This document shows, in pieces, positions 20,993 through 32,705 of a stretch of 64,000 nt of DNA (the stretch's first letter is position 1; each line of letters starts with the position of its first letter). Under the pieces are notes generated by a model. That model made no database searches. It had not been told where the DNA came from and saw nothing but the letters and a program-made list of their open reading frames with translations. The position numbers and the translations under genes are program-made. This stretch comes from Valencia hispanica (taxonomy: Eukaryota > Chordata > Actinopteri > Cyprinodontiformes > Valenciidae). The stretch is from positions 34,025,296-34,089,295 of the forward strand of contig OY747703.1 of NCBI GenBank assembly GCA_963556495.2. Reading direction: 5' to 3'.

Positions 20993-22630
20993 TTGCAGCT
21001 ATGGCTACTCTTCTCTCTCCTGTCTCTAACTCTTCTCTCTTGCTCTCTCTGTCAGATGTTTAGTTACTTTCCTGCCTCCTTTAGTGATAATGGTAACTGT
21101 AATAAATGTAATATTTTTGTAGCTTTTGAGGCGAGGGTATCAGAATTAGAAGCATGGCTCCGCGCTGTTGAAAAACCAGCAGATAGCCGAAGCCCATTAG
21201 CCAGCAAGGAGCCAACAAGGGTAGAACCCCCTAGACGTCCTCCGGTAGAGCCCGCACAGCCGGGACCTCAGGCCGGCTGGGTGACTGTACGTAGGAAGCA
21301 TAGTTCTAGGACCCAGCCTACGGGCCACCACCAACCTGTCCACGTTTCTAACAGATTTTCTCCGCTCAGCGACACACCCGCTGAGAAGCCGACCCTGGTA
21401 ATTGGCAGCTCCATAGTCAGAAACGTGGCATTAGACGACATGTTTAGCCGGATGCTGTCATTCCATCAATGGTTGTGTAATGAAAAGTGTCAGGTGATGC
21501 CAGTGAAGGAGAGTGAGGAAGAGCAGGAGTGCTGGGGTGGATCTGGAGATAACCTGAGTGGCAGCACCTGTGAGGTGAGTGAGCAGCAGAGGTAACAAAA
21601 GAGCTCAGGGAGTGTCTGATAGGTGAGACGGAGAGCGGAGCTTGGTCACTGTTACAGGGTTATAGCCCAGCCAGGCAACTCGTGTTGTGCTCAGTGGATT
21701 TTGGGGGGCGGTGGCCGATCGCAGCTGTTTAGGGCTGGCGGTGGCGAAGATAGTCAGGGGTCGGTAGGGCAAGGTTGGCGAGTAGGCAGGGAGCAGCAAA
21801 GCCAGAGGGGGCACCATAGGAGCACCCTATCCGCTCCTCAGTCAGGGAGGAGGGGTTTCCTGCTGTTTGTGGAGACGCCTCGCGGCGCGGGACTCTGTCG
21901 GCCTCAGCGACAAAGACACCAGTTGGGCCGACCCGCGCTAAAGCTCAGTCCCCAGGGGAGGGTCTCAGCCATCGGGAAAGTTAAGTGGTTTTTTTTAATT
22001 GTTAGACATTGTGTGCTTGAGTGTGTTTGTGTATGTGATCCTAGGATTTTAGATTGCAGTTGATGTTGAAGTCTGGTATGGGGACAGAAAGTGAGTAAAT
22101 ATTAGATTAGGGGTGAAGTGCTGTGCTCTGCTTGCCTTATGGTGACAGTTGGGGATGGGTTTGGGTTAGTTGGTTCTGTCTGCAATGTTTGAGTTTGCTG
22201 TGAGTTCTGGTGGGGATTTTTAAGTGCAGTGCCATGTGTGTGCAGTGCTTTTGGTGGGTGCATGATTTTGCCTTGTGGCTCCTCCCATCACTACGTTCAT
22301 TAAATGCAGCAAGTTTCTGGCGCCATTGCTGACTTAATCTAACTTGGACTGGTTCCCTTACAGATCGGATACAGACTGCCTTATCAATTATAATTTAATA
22401 AAAGTTGTTGTTTCTACGCTACCATTCTCTGCCTCCTTATTTGCACTAAAAAGCGACTCTGCATAATAATTATTACACTTGTCTAGGTGGTGTCCTACAA
22501 ACGATGTGGGTTACATTGATAACTGGCGAACATTTTGGGGAAAACCTGGTCTGATCCGGAGAGACAGCATCCATCCCACTTTGGATGGAGCAGCTCTTCT
22601 TTCTTGGAATATGGCCGAATATATTAGTCC
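20993..22630 (+). pseudogene. L2 ORF1 (SGNH/GDSL-esterase-like), internally deleted and split by a solo LTR
   Basis: The frame begins [20 protein letters not shown], continues through a coiled/proline-rich stretch ([16 protein letters not shown]), then [12 protein letters not shown], which resembles block I of SGNH hydrolases. ORF1 proteins of fish L2 elements are known to carry an esterase domain of this fold. Directly after NV the frame jumps to the [14 protein letters not shown] section, while the copy at 57.5 kb has intervening sequence, so about 0.3 kb is deleted. The LTR 21476-22477 then splits the HQWL codons. The C-terminal part resumes at 22482 and includes [15 protein letters not shown], consistent with the Asp-His block, ending ISPPKH. 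Confidence 0.75.
21476..22477. mobile_element. Solo LTR inserted in L2 ORF1
   Basis: The 1002 bp insert begins TGTAAT and ends ATTACA. It is flanked by gttg (21472-21475) and cttg (22478-22481), a 4 bp target duplication with one change. Removing it restores the codon run of ORF1 seen in the related copy. An AATAAA-type signal (tttaataaaag) lies near 22398, followed by a pyrimidine-rich stretch as in R-U5, which points to plus orientation. The 146-codon open frame inside (21623-22063) is GC-rich, lacks family features and is probably chance. It is unrelated in sequence to the other LTRs of the window. Confidence 0.8.
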
Positions 22631-22736
22631 TCCAAAACACTGACAACCCAGGGTCCAGACCAGGAAGCAGAGTCGTAGTTTAACCCACCTCTCTGCTGCT
22701 TCTGTACTGTTACCCACCCATTACCCTATAAAAACA

Positions 22737-25700
22737 GTGTCTTGCCCACGGCCAAAATTAAATGGTTTAAAAGTTAAGCCAACAAAAGCAAATTATGGAA
22801 ATCTCATAAAGATAAATACGACTTTGACTGAACAGAAAAATAAATCTATTAAATGTGGTTTATTAAACATAAGATATCTCTCCTCAAAGACTTTGTTAGT
22901 AAATTACTTGATTTGTGATAATCACATTGATTTGCTTTGTCTCACAGAAACCTGGTTGCAGCAGGAGGATTATGTCAGTATACATGCGTTAACTCCTTCC
23001 AGTCATTTAAATTTTCCCATTCCTAGAAATACTGGGCGAGAAGGAGGAGTTGCAACCATTTTTCGTTCTGATTTACTAATTAGTCCCAGACCAATTGATA
23101 GCTACAGTTCTTTTGAACATCTAACCCTTAATTTTCCTCATCCAAGTTGTAAAACATTAAGACCATTTTTGCTTGTGGTTTTGTATCGTCCACCAGGCCC
23201 TTACTTTCAATTCTTGGATCAGATCTCATATTTTTTATCTGATTTAGTATTAAATACTGATAGGGTCATTATAGTGGGGGACTTCAATATTCATGTGGAT
23301 ACTGAAAGTGATAGCCTAAATGCAGCCTTAAGTGCTATTTTAGACTCAATTGGCTTTACTCAAAAAGTACAGCGATCGACCCACTCGGGCAAACACACTT
23401 TGGACCTTGTACTGACATACGGTATTGAGTGTGAGGAAATAACAGTCCACCCACATAACCCGGTCCTGTCTGACCACTTCTTAATAACTTTTGAATTTAC
23501 TTTAACTGACCATCCTAAATCTGAAAGAAAATTTCATTATAGTAGAGCTTTATCAGACAATGCTTTAACAATTTTTAAAGAATCTGTTCCATTCTTACTT
23601 TCCTCAGTGTCTCAGAGCAACACAGTGGATGGCAGCAATTCTATCTCTAACCCTTCAGAAATTGATGGTCTGGTTCACAGCATTACGTCCTCATTGCGTT
23701 TGGCATTAGATAGTGTAGCCCCCTTAAAAAAGAAAGTGGCTAGCCATAGGAGGCTGACTCCTTGGTTTAACGCAGAGTTGCATACTTTAAAGCAGAATAC
23801 TAGGAAGTTGGAGAGAAAATGGTACTCTACACATCTAGAGGATTCCTATTTAACCTGGAATAACAGTCTACTGCTGTATAAAAAGACCCTTCGACAAGCT
23901 AGAACAACGTATTTTTCATCATTAATAGAGGCGAATAAGAACAATCCTAGGTTTTTTTTTAGTACAGTTGCCAAACTTACACAGAGTCATAGCTCTGTTG
24001 AGCCAACTATTCCCCGAGCTCTTAGCAGTGATGATTTTATGGGATTCTTCATAAATAAAATTAATTCTATTAAAAATAAAATCATTGGCATCCTCCCAAA
24101 CATGATTACTTCTTCCTCAGTAAATGAGGCAGCATCGGAAAGAACTGTAGAACCTCATTTGTGTTTGTACTATTTTGATTCAGTCGAGCTTTCGGAATTA
24201 TCAAAAATATTAGCCTCATCTAAATCTTCAACTTGTATGTTGGACCCAATCCCAACCAAATTATTTAAAGAAGTGTTCCATTTGGTTCCTGGCCCCATTT
24301 TGGATATGATGAATCTATCCTTAGTAAACGGATACGTACCACAATAATTTAAAATAGCTGTAATTAAACCTTTACTCAAGAAACCTTCCCTTGATCAAGA
24401 TGACTTAGTGAATTACAGACCTATATCTAACCTTCCTTTCTTATCCAAAATCCTTGAGACAATTGTTGCTAATCAAGTCTGTGAGCATCTAAACAGTAAC
24501 GAGCTGTTTGAAGAGTTTCAGTCAGGTTTTAGAGGTCATCATAGCACTGAAACAGCACTGGTGAAGGTTACTAATGATATTCTCATGGCCTCAGATAATG
24601 GACTGGTGTCTGTTCGGGTTTTGTTAGATCTCAGTGCTGCTTTTGACACAGTCAATCATAATATTCTCTTGGAAAGGCTTGAACATGTTGCAGGGATCAA
24701 AGGAACAGCACTAGGCTGGTTTAAATCATATCTGTCTGACAGATTCCAGTTTGTTCATCTAAATGATCAATCTTCTTCACTCTCAAGGGTTACTTGTGGA
24801 GTTCCACAGGGTTCTTTGCTTTGACCAATTCTTTTCACCATATATATGCTTCCAATTGGTAGAATCATTAGACAGCATGGGATAAATTTCCACAGCTATG
24901 CAGATGATACACAACTATATTTATCCATAAATCCTGATGAACCCAGTCAGTTAGGTAGATTACAGGCATGTCTGGAAGATATAAAAACATGGATGAATCT
25001 AAACTTTTTTCTTTTAAATTCTGACAAGACAGAAGTTGCTGTCTTTGGACCAGAAGTTCTAAAACAGAAACTGATTAGTCAATCACTTCATCTGGATGGC
25101 ATTAAATTGGCCCCCAGTAATAACGTAAAGAACCTCGGTGTTATTTTTGACCAAGACTTGACATTTAAATCCCATATTAAACAGGTTTCTAGGATTTCCT
25201 TCTTTCACCTCCGGAGTATTGCTAAAATTAGAAACATCCTGTCCAGGAGTGATGCTGAGAAACTAGTCCATGCATTTGTTACCTCAAGGCTGGACTACTG
25301 TAATTCTTTACTATCAGGTAGTCCACAAAACGCCCTTAAAAGCCTTCAGTTGATCCAAAATGCGGCAGCAAGAGTTCTGCTGAATATTAAAAAGAGAGAT
25401 CACATTTCTCCTGTTTTAGCTTCCCTTCATTGGCTCCCTGTTAAATCCAGAATAGAATTTAAGATCCTTCTTCTTACATACAAAGCCCTTAATAATCAAG
25501 CTCCATCATACATCAGAGATCTAATTGTTTCATATGTTCCCAACAGAGCACTTCGCTCTCAGACTGCAGGTTTACTTGTAGTTCCTGGGATTTCTAAAAG
25601 TAGAATGGGAGGCAGATCTTTTAGTTATCAGGCTCCTCTCCTGTGGAACCAGCTCCCAGTTTTAGTCCGTGAGGCAAACACTCTGTTTACTTTTAAGGCC

Positions 25701-25739
25701 AGGCTTAAAACTTTCCTTTTTGATAAAGCTTATAGTTAG
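22737..25739 (+). pseudogene. L2 ORF2: AP-type endonuclease and reverse transcriptase, two nonsense codons
   Basis: One frame of 1000 codons from [10 protein letters not shown] to FLFDKAYS is broken only by TAA at 24345-24347 and TGA at 24822-24824. Endonuclease signatures are [16 protein letters not shown] and LSDHFLI (about residues 65-260). Reverse-transcriptase signatures are [34 protein letters not shown] and the catalytic YADDTQLY (24897 on). The C-terminal block is LDYCNSLLSGSPQNALKSLQ and LHWLPVKSRIEFKILLLTYK. Both stops are explicable as single substitutions at positions where related copies in the window keep sense codons. Full length suggests recent activity before inactivation. 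Confidence 0.92.
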
Positions 25740-26249
25740 AGTGGCTTAGGTCATCCTGAGCTATCTCTGTAGCTATGCTGCTATAGGCTTAGACTGCTGG
25801 AGGACAGACTTACCAATTTTCTTAACTCTGCTACTTCCTTTTCTACTACTACTCTCCAGTTGTATTACAGTACATTTTGCTATTTCGACTGTTAACTTTG
25901 TTTTCTCTCAGTGTTTTTCTCTCCATAGAAGATATACCTGGTCTGGTATCCTGCTTGGCTGCAATGTCCTGTTGGACGGGGGGCATCGACTGGGATGGTG
26001 CTCCCAGTGGCTTAACATCCACTGTGTCCTGTTATCAACTTTTTACTTTCTGTAACATAGAGAGTACTCTTATATCAGATCTTCTGTTTGTTCTGTGTCT
26101 CTGCTCTGTCTTCTCAAACCCCCAGACGGTCGTGGCAGATGGCCGCTCCTACTGAGCCTGGTTCTGTTGGAGGTTTCTTCCTGTTAACGGGGAGTTTTTC
26201 CTCTCCACCGTCGCTACATGCTTGCTCAGTATGAGCGATTGCTGAAGGA
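25740..26249 (+). mobile_element. L2 subfamily A 3' UTR
   Basis: The sequence mirrors, on the other strand, 45280-45660 plus 46690-46800, with markers 'gtcatcctgagctatctctg' and 'gagcctggttctgttggagg'. It stops near cgattgctgaagg and does not reach the expected simple-repeat tail. Confidence 0.75.
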
Positions 26250-26765
26250 TTGCATGGCTTAGCACCAAAATATGTTGAAGACCTGTTGTCATGGTACCAA
26301 CCACCAAGACCACTCAGGTCGTCCAACTATAGCCTACTAAACATCCCTAGACTCAGAACTAAACATGGAGAAGCAGCTTTCAGTTTCTATGCTCCCCTTA
26401 TCTGGAACAGACTTCCTGACGAGTGTAGAGCTGCTAAAACTCTGAACTGCTTTAAATCGAGACTAAAAACCATCTGTTAAGAATTGCCTTCGAGTAAATG
26501 ATTGATGTCATATGTATGAAATGTGTTCATGCTCTCTTGCTTTATTGATCTTTCTCTTGCTTTATTGTGTGTCATGTGTTATTGTGCATCATGTGTAATG
26601 TGTGTTTCATGCTAATTTGCTACTTTAATTTTAATTTCCAATGCTATATTCCATGTTTGTTTGTTTGTTTTGTTGTTGTTTTTAAATCACCATATCATGT
26701 AAAGCACCTTGAATTGCCCGGTTGTTGAAAGTCTGCTATTCAAATAAAATTGCCTTGCCTTGCCT
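26250..26765 (+). mobile_element. L2 subfamily B 3' end joined to the subfamily A element
   Basis: An in-frame fragment HGLAPKYVEDLLSWYQPPRP through PDECRAAKTLNCFKSRLK matches the C-terminus of the 16849-17613 frame. The 3' UTR and the tail aaaattgccttgccttgcct follow. It ends at about 26765, where L1 sequence begins. Confidence 0.8.
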
Positions 26766-27499
26766 TATTGGGTTTAGGTACTAGTGTAATCAAGCCTTGA
26801 CAAAATGTTGGGGGGAGCTTACTTATTTCTATAGCCTCTTTAAAGACATTTAATAAGAAATCAGCAATATGATCCTGAAATACCTTATAAAACTCACCAG
26901 TAAGTCCATCATTACCTGGAGATTTTTTTATTTTATTTACTGATACATTGAATTCTTCAACGTTCAGAATGCGATCACATGACTCCTCATGATTTCTGTC
27001 AATTTGTGTCCTATTTAAGATTAAGGAGAATAATGGATGATTATTACAGTCAGTTCTCTTTAAGTATAATTCCTGGTAAAAATTCTGTCATCACATAATA
27101 CGTTATTGACTTTTAGTTTGTGTTGTGTGATTTATTTTCTCCAGATTATAAAAATATTTGGGATTCTTCTCACCATGCTGCAACCATGTACGCCAAGATC
27201 GAAGAAAAGGACCCTTAGCCTGGTTCTGATAAATATGATCTAACTAGCTAATATATTAATTTCAGTCTGAGATGGTACATCGTTTTCTAGGATAGCAATT
27301 ATTTCATTTTATTATATTTTATCTTGTTTTTCTCTTTTTTCTTTGGCTAATTCCTTCTTAATTGCAGCATTTCAAATTTGAAATTTTGTATTATCCCAAT
27401 GCTTACCAAAATTATTTACATCTAAAGCTTTGTTCCAATTGTATCTAATAATTTCTATAACATCATTCTTCAGAATAGCATCATTTAAAAGCTATTAGT

Positions 27500-28300
27500 G
27501 AGCTTCCAGTAATTCACATTCGTTTTATTGAGTGGGTAACCAAATGAAGGTTAAGAGAAATAGTCTTATGATCTGAGACAATTGATGGTTTAATGTCAAC
27601 ATTAACTACTTTGTCTACTAGCTCATTCGATATGAGCCAAAAATCAATTCTAGATCTCTTTGACAAATTCCTAGTGAATTGTATTTGATTAGAATGTTGG
27701 GTTCTCCATACATCACAACAGTTTAGCTGTGAGTATAAATTATGTAATACAGGATGACTGACGCAATCTGCTGGGATTCCTTAAATAGGAAACTCTTTAA
27801 CTGGTTGGAATGTTTGTATAAATGTATTGAAATGACTTCTTGTTAAGTGCCTTGAGATGACATCTGTTGTGAATCGGCGCTATATAAATAAAACTGAATT
27901 GAATTAAATCTGGTAATTTTCTTTGAGGAAAACAGTCCAAATTGAGGTCATAAATGCAATTCCAATCTCCTCCTAAGATTAACTTTGCATTAGAAAAAGG
28001 TTTTAATACAGACAAAACCTCTTCTATGAATTCCTGAAATAAATTCTTTTTTAATTGATTATTATTATAGCCATATATGTTACCTATTACAAAAAAACAT
28101 CAATATTTCAGCAACTAAAATAATCCATCTTACATTACTGTGCGTAATAGTCTTCAGTACCTTTCCTTGAAAAGATCCTTTCAGTATGGCAGTTCCAGCT
28201 GATTTTTTATTTGCATAAGTCAACCAAATAGTATCTCCCCATTGAGCTTTCCATAAATTTAAGTCTGAAGCCACAGCATGTTTCTTTTAAGAAATAAAAG
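27500..28300 (-). pseudogene. L1-type endonuclease domain remnant
   Basis: Pieces in order are LWKAQWGDTIWLTYANKKSA and FQGKVLKTI (28274-28110), LILGGDWNCIYDLNLDC (about 27990), then DVWRTQ, RSRIDFWLISNEL and SDHK (27720-27560). These are the conserved L1 endonuclease blocks. Frame changes occur between pieces. Confidence 0.75.
27795..27905 (+). mobile_element. Short LINE/SINE tail inserted in the L1 remnant
   Basis: The sequence gttaagtgccttgagatgac, ggcgctatataaataaaact and gaattgaatt is the canonical 3' end of teleost L2-type elements. It separates endonuclease codons of the L1. It is only about 110 bp, a heavily 5'-truncated insertion. Confidence 0.7.
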
Positions 28301-28618
28301 TCCGCCTTAAGGTTTTTGCAAAGTAAAAAAACTGCCTTCCTCTTTAACTGATCACGAAATACCCCTTACATTCAATGAATATGATAACGACAATATGAAC
28401 TATTGAAGAAAAAAAACATTCACTTGATGAATTGAAGTGTGATGAATGTGTAGAAGGATTTTTATCACCTAACAACTATGTCAAAATTGAACAAACCAAA
28501 CTAAATAAAGGAACATCCTAAAGGAAGCAGAATTACCTTTTGTAATTTAACACTGAAACAAACAAAAAGAAAAGAAATTTGCAATGTACCATGAATTTAT
28601 ATGATCCTTAAAAGGACA

Positions 28619-29423
28619 TTACTCAACCGATTTTATTTCTTTCCCATCAATGAAGGCTCTGGTACCAATGAAGTAGGCTGGCTTCCCTTGTTTACATGCC
28701 TCTTCAATTTGTAGCCACATCTTGTTGCATAGCTCCTTATCCTTGGAAGTTAAGTCTTCTCCAAACTTCGATTTTTCCATCTTAAGGAACTCTGAGCCCT
28801 TTGCAGATCTCCACACACGATCACTGCCTGATCTTGAGATGAATCTTATCACTGGTCGATTCTTGTTGGCTTGGATCTTGACCAGAGTCCGATGTGATCG
28901 CTTTGCAGACTTCCATGATACGTTGTTTTACATCCTCTCCTTCCTGTTCAAGCAGTCCATACAAACGAAGGTTCCATCTTCTGTTGTATCACTTCATCTC
29001 ATTCACCTTGTCATTAAGAGCCGTTATAGCTTTCTGCTGATCAGTATTAGAGGCTTTGATGCTGGCTACTCTATTATTCGTGTCTTGGACTTCTCTGAAC
29101 AGGAACTCTGAAGTTTCCTTTAGCTCTTCGATGGTGTCTGCATTTTTTTTTATCATAACAGCAAGGTTTTCATCACTTTCTTAAATCGTTTCGGCAACAA
29201 GTCGCACTATGTTATCTTGTAGCTCAGAAGGCGTTAGCTCTACTTTCCCTTTCTTAGACACGGGTGTACACAGGGCTGATTCTGGAGACGGAATATTGTC
29301 TGAACCCGAATCAGCATATGTATGCATCTCAGTCACTGTTACAATATTCAAACTGGTATTGGGAGACTCATCTTCTTTGGATACAAAGGGAAGCGATTTA
29401 TGTATTTTTTTTACCTTGTTCAC
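28619..29423 (-). pseudogene. L1-type ORF1 remnant
   Basis: The segment 28852-28619 reads MIRFISRSGSDRVWRSAKGS, then FGEDLTSKDKELCNKMW and YFIGTRAFIDGKEI, the C-terminal nucleic-acid-binding domain of L1/Tx1-group ORF1. The segment 29423-29181 (NSxD-rich, VRLVAETI at its end) is the N-terminal portion. The region between is frameshifted. Confidence 0.7.
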
Positions 29424-29800
29424 TTGGTCTTTTATCAGTCATATTATCTTTTCCTGTTGTTCCAATCTGTGCTAATATGGTAGGTCAAACCTCTCGTCAC
29501 AGTCAAAAAGCACTACCAAACGTTCAAAACTGAGAACTTTGCATTCCTGACAGCATTATACTGCTTGGTTCTGGATATGGAGGTTTGTTTAAGAAGAAGG
29601 TGTGAAAATCCTTTTGATGCGCTAACCACGAACTCTACCGACTTTCCCGGTTGCCATCTTGGTCCGGATCTCTTGTCCACCATCTTGTCAAACAGCGGTT
29701 CCCTCTGCTTCATGTCTCCCCCTATCCAGCATGCAGCAGTTATATTCCTGCTGCAGAAATAAATAAAAACATGTGGCAAAAAAATTGTTTGGTTTGCTGT

Positions 29801-30945
29801 TATTCACTTATGTGGAAACACTTAAATTCTTTGAACAAATTAAATCAGTTGAATTCGTCCCTAACATTCTCCATGCATTATCACCCCCAAAATTCTATCA
29901 TTTATTTCTTTGCAAATTTCTAACATTTCCTGAAAGTTTAATTCAAATCCCTCCATTAATTTTGAGTTATTTTGCTAAAAGACGTACAGACGCCAACAAG
30001 AGCTCCCTGGCGGCGGTGATAAACTGATGAGATAAATATTCAGTCAAAGTAAAACTGTTTCAGTGTTGCAGTCCCCCCCGCTCTACCACTAGATGCTGAT
30101 CTTATATTTAGAAAAATGTCTACCCACAAGTACAAGATGGTAAATACCTCACAATAAAATTGTTCCTACGCACGAAATAGGCACAGATCTGTGCGTGAGT
30201 ACGGTTGATAAATAAGGGCCCAGCCATCCAAGACTGACACAAAGTTATAGAAACAGATCCAATTTGTCAATGAAAAACTGAAGGCCTGGGAATTTGAAAT
30301 GGTGTTACTTTGATCTGAATTATAAATGAGGACAAAATGTGCTTTCATAAACCACCATGTCCTCCCTTTTTTGTCAAATATTTAGTCAGTGAAAATAATA
30401 TCTCAACTATTTCACGCTGAGGAATTTATCCAAAATATTGATATTGTATAATTTACCTCGACATTTTCATTAAGGAACAAGTTTAACAGAAAACAGAAAC
30501 ATGCGGAGAAAGGTGACTGTTGAGATGATATAACTCAAGTGTTCTATATGTAACATTTTATCTCACAAATATTGGCGCATCCAGACATTTCTAACACATT
30601 TGTTTTAGTAAGTAGATAAAATATCTGAGACATGCAAAATTGTCATTATATTGCACCAGTAAAGGTAGATCTTGACCAACTCATTTGGAAACTTAAAACT
30701 GCTTTCAAATGAGATCTAGTGAAATATTATTAAAATTTGTTGTAAAATTTATTTGCTCTCGCATAGATTTAATCAGTTTTATGTAATATGGCAATGTTTC
30801 AGCTCATCAAACAGATTTAAACATCAAAGATAAACTGAGTAAATACAAAATGTGTTCTTCAAAAGATTCGAATGAATGCAAAAGTCATGCCCCATCTTAA
30901 ACCTAATAATTGCTTGAGTAACTTGTAACAGCTGCCATTATATCT
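29801..30945. other. AT-rich spacer, nothing recognised
   Basis: No coding signal or repeat family is recognised. Small open frames here have no conserved features. Confidence 0.4.
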
Positions 30946-30979
30946 TTGCAATAGCTGGCAATTAGTCTTTTATGTGGCT

Positions 30980-31120
30980 GTGGATAATAGATTTAGATAG
31001 ATTAGATCTAGATTTATTGTCATTGTCACACAGAACATCAAAATTAAGTTTGGAGCTGCAACACTACATAGTTCCTGTAACCCAAGTACACATTCACATA
31101 TAACACCAGTGCATCAATCA
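30980..31120. repeat. Probable retroposon tail fragment
   Basis: The words agatttattgtcattgtcac and 'acagaacatcaaaattaagtttggagctgcaac' (split here in two) resemble a common fish retroposon 3' section ('tttattgtcattgcac..acgaaatt'). The assignment is from general resemblance only. Confidence 0.35.
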
Positions 31121-31429
31121 CAAGGATACATAGAAATAGGTGAGTATATTTCCTATCCATATCCATGGGGAGCTGTGATCCAGTAGATATGTATATTATC
31201 CATGGAGGGAAGGCGGAGAAGGGAGGGGGGTGTCGCTCAGTAACCTCACAGCCTGAGGATACAGGCTGTTGGAAAATCTTGCTGTGGGGGTCGTATGGAC
31301 CAATCTTGGAGAGATTGGTCAGCAATCAATTGGTCAGTGACCAAAATCTCCACGCATTTGGATAAATTCACCACACAATTGTTTTGATTCAGTCCAGTTA
31401 TGGAGTTTGAGCAAAAACAGACTTTTTAA

Positions 31430-32705
31430 AATTATGCCATAGCATCTGTACTAGATTTAAATCCAATTTTTGACCAGTGGACTTCAAAACCCTACATTTG
31501 TTTTTCTTGACCCATTCAGAGATTTACTTTCTGATGTGCTTTGGATCATTGACCTGTTGTATAATCCAAGTGTGTTTGAGCTCAAGATCACAAACTAGTG
31601 GTCTCTAAAGTTTTGCTATAGAGCAAAATTAATTGTTCCATCATTTACAGCAAACTGCCCAACTCCTGAAACACCAAAGCAGCCCAACCCAATCGCTCTA
31701 TCAACACGTTTGACTTTCAGCATGATGTTTCCTTGCTGAAATGCTGTGTTACTTGCACACCAGATGTAACGAACCAACAACTTACACAATATCACAACTT
31801 CACATTGTCATAGACACATCAGTCTGCAAAATATTTGAATATTTGTTTTGAATTGCCTTGGAGTTTAATCCACTGGATGTTGGGTTCCTTGGGTTTTGGG
31901 TTTGAGTTTTTTTTCCCTTCCACTGGGTTTTTGTCTACCTCTGGTGGTCTTGTGTTTGGTTGCCCTTGTCTGTGTTAATCTCTATTTTCCCAAGTTCCTA
32001 TTAATACTTATCCTTTATTAGTCCCAGTTAGTTTTGTTACATTTAATTCCTCTTTAGTATTCACCTCTGTCTATGTCCACCTTCTCATTTGTGTTTCCTT
32101 AGTTTATCTCTTTATTTAATTTTTCCTTCTGTTCTCCAGCGTTTCCTTAAGTTTCCCTTGGAATTCTCCTTAGTCTAATCTTTAGATAGTTTCTAGTTTC
32201 TTAAGAGTTTTCTGTTTTCCTAATCTTTCTTGTCTCCCTGCCACTCTGCTCCTTATCCAGTTTCACTCATTGCCCTCACCTGCATCTGCTTTCACTAGTT
32301 GGTCTCCGGCTCCTTCTCTGTTCACTTCCTCACTCTCCCCTCAGTATATATTCGGTTCTCACTCAGTCACAACTCACTGGTTCGTCGTATTTCCCTGCCT
32401 GGTTCCCGTCTTCCCTGTTGCACGTCTGGTTCCTGTTCCCCGTTTGCTGCCTTTTACCCTCCTGAGTTCTGTAAGTTCCTTGTTTTCATTAAATAATTTT
32501 GTTTGAACCGTGCTGCATTTGGGTCCTCAATACCAAAACATGACACTGGATGCCATTTTTGCCCAGTCTCTGAGAGTTATCAAAAATACCTGAAAGAAGC
32601 ATTTAAATCAAAGTTTATTGCAAAACTTTCACAATTCTTTTTAATGTGAAAAACTAACTCATTTCACATCTGAATGCAAAAGTCAGGTTCTCCAGTTAGA
32701 TGGAA
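31430..32705 (-). pseudogene. Decayed Tc1-like transposon, split by a solo LTR
   Basis: The minus-strand transposase relic is seen as 'ttggatcattgacctgttgt', 'ctgaaatgctgtgttacttg' and 'caccagatgtaacg' on the plus strand, characteristic of one Tc1-like family. The continuation 'ccatttttgcccagtctctg' is at 32555, across the LTR insertion. There is no usable frame. Confidence 0.7.
31878..32545 (+). mobile_element. Solo LTR 1 of a T-rich LTR family
   Basis: It begins TGTTGGGTTCC and ends ...ATGACA. The 5 bp target duplication ctgga is at 31873-31877 and 32546-32550. It is pyrimidine-rich with an ATTAAA signal near 32488 and the 3' section gctgcatttgggtcct. A 5 bp duplication fits Ty3/gypsy- or retrovirus-type integrases. 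A related solo LTR is at 40171. Confidence 0.85.

Larger units (their letters stand above)
20750..26249 (+). mobile_element. Near-full-length L2-type LINE (subfamily A)
   Basis: It has a 5' UTR (about 20750-20992, also present inverted at 57980-58215), ORF1 interrupted by a solo LTR, ORF2 with endonuclease and reverse transcriptase, and a 3' UTR from 25740. Only two nonsense changes mar about 1000 codons of ORF2, so it is relatively young. Elements of this group transpose by target-primed reverse transcription. The 3' end does not show its own tail but runs directly into the tail of subfamily B at about 26250. Confidence 0.85.
26766..29800 (-). mobile_element. 5' half of an L1-type LINE, minus strand, decayed
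   Basis: Reading down the minus strand there is ORF1 (about 29420-28619), then the L1-type endonuclease (about 28300-27500), then the start of the reverse transcriptase (about 27000-26770; SPGNDGLTGEFYKVF). Everything downstream of that point is absent. The element is interrupted by a short LINE tail at 27.8 kb. It carries many stops and frameshifts. Confidence 0.8.

Noticed and set aside
21623..22063. 146-codon frame within the solo LTR
   Set aside because: It is a GC-rich, low-complexity translation with no domain, inside a sequence explained as an LTR.
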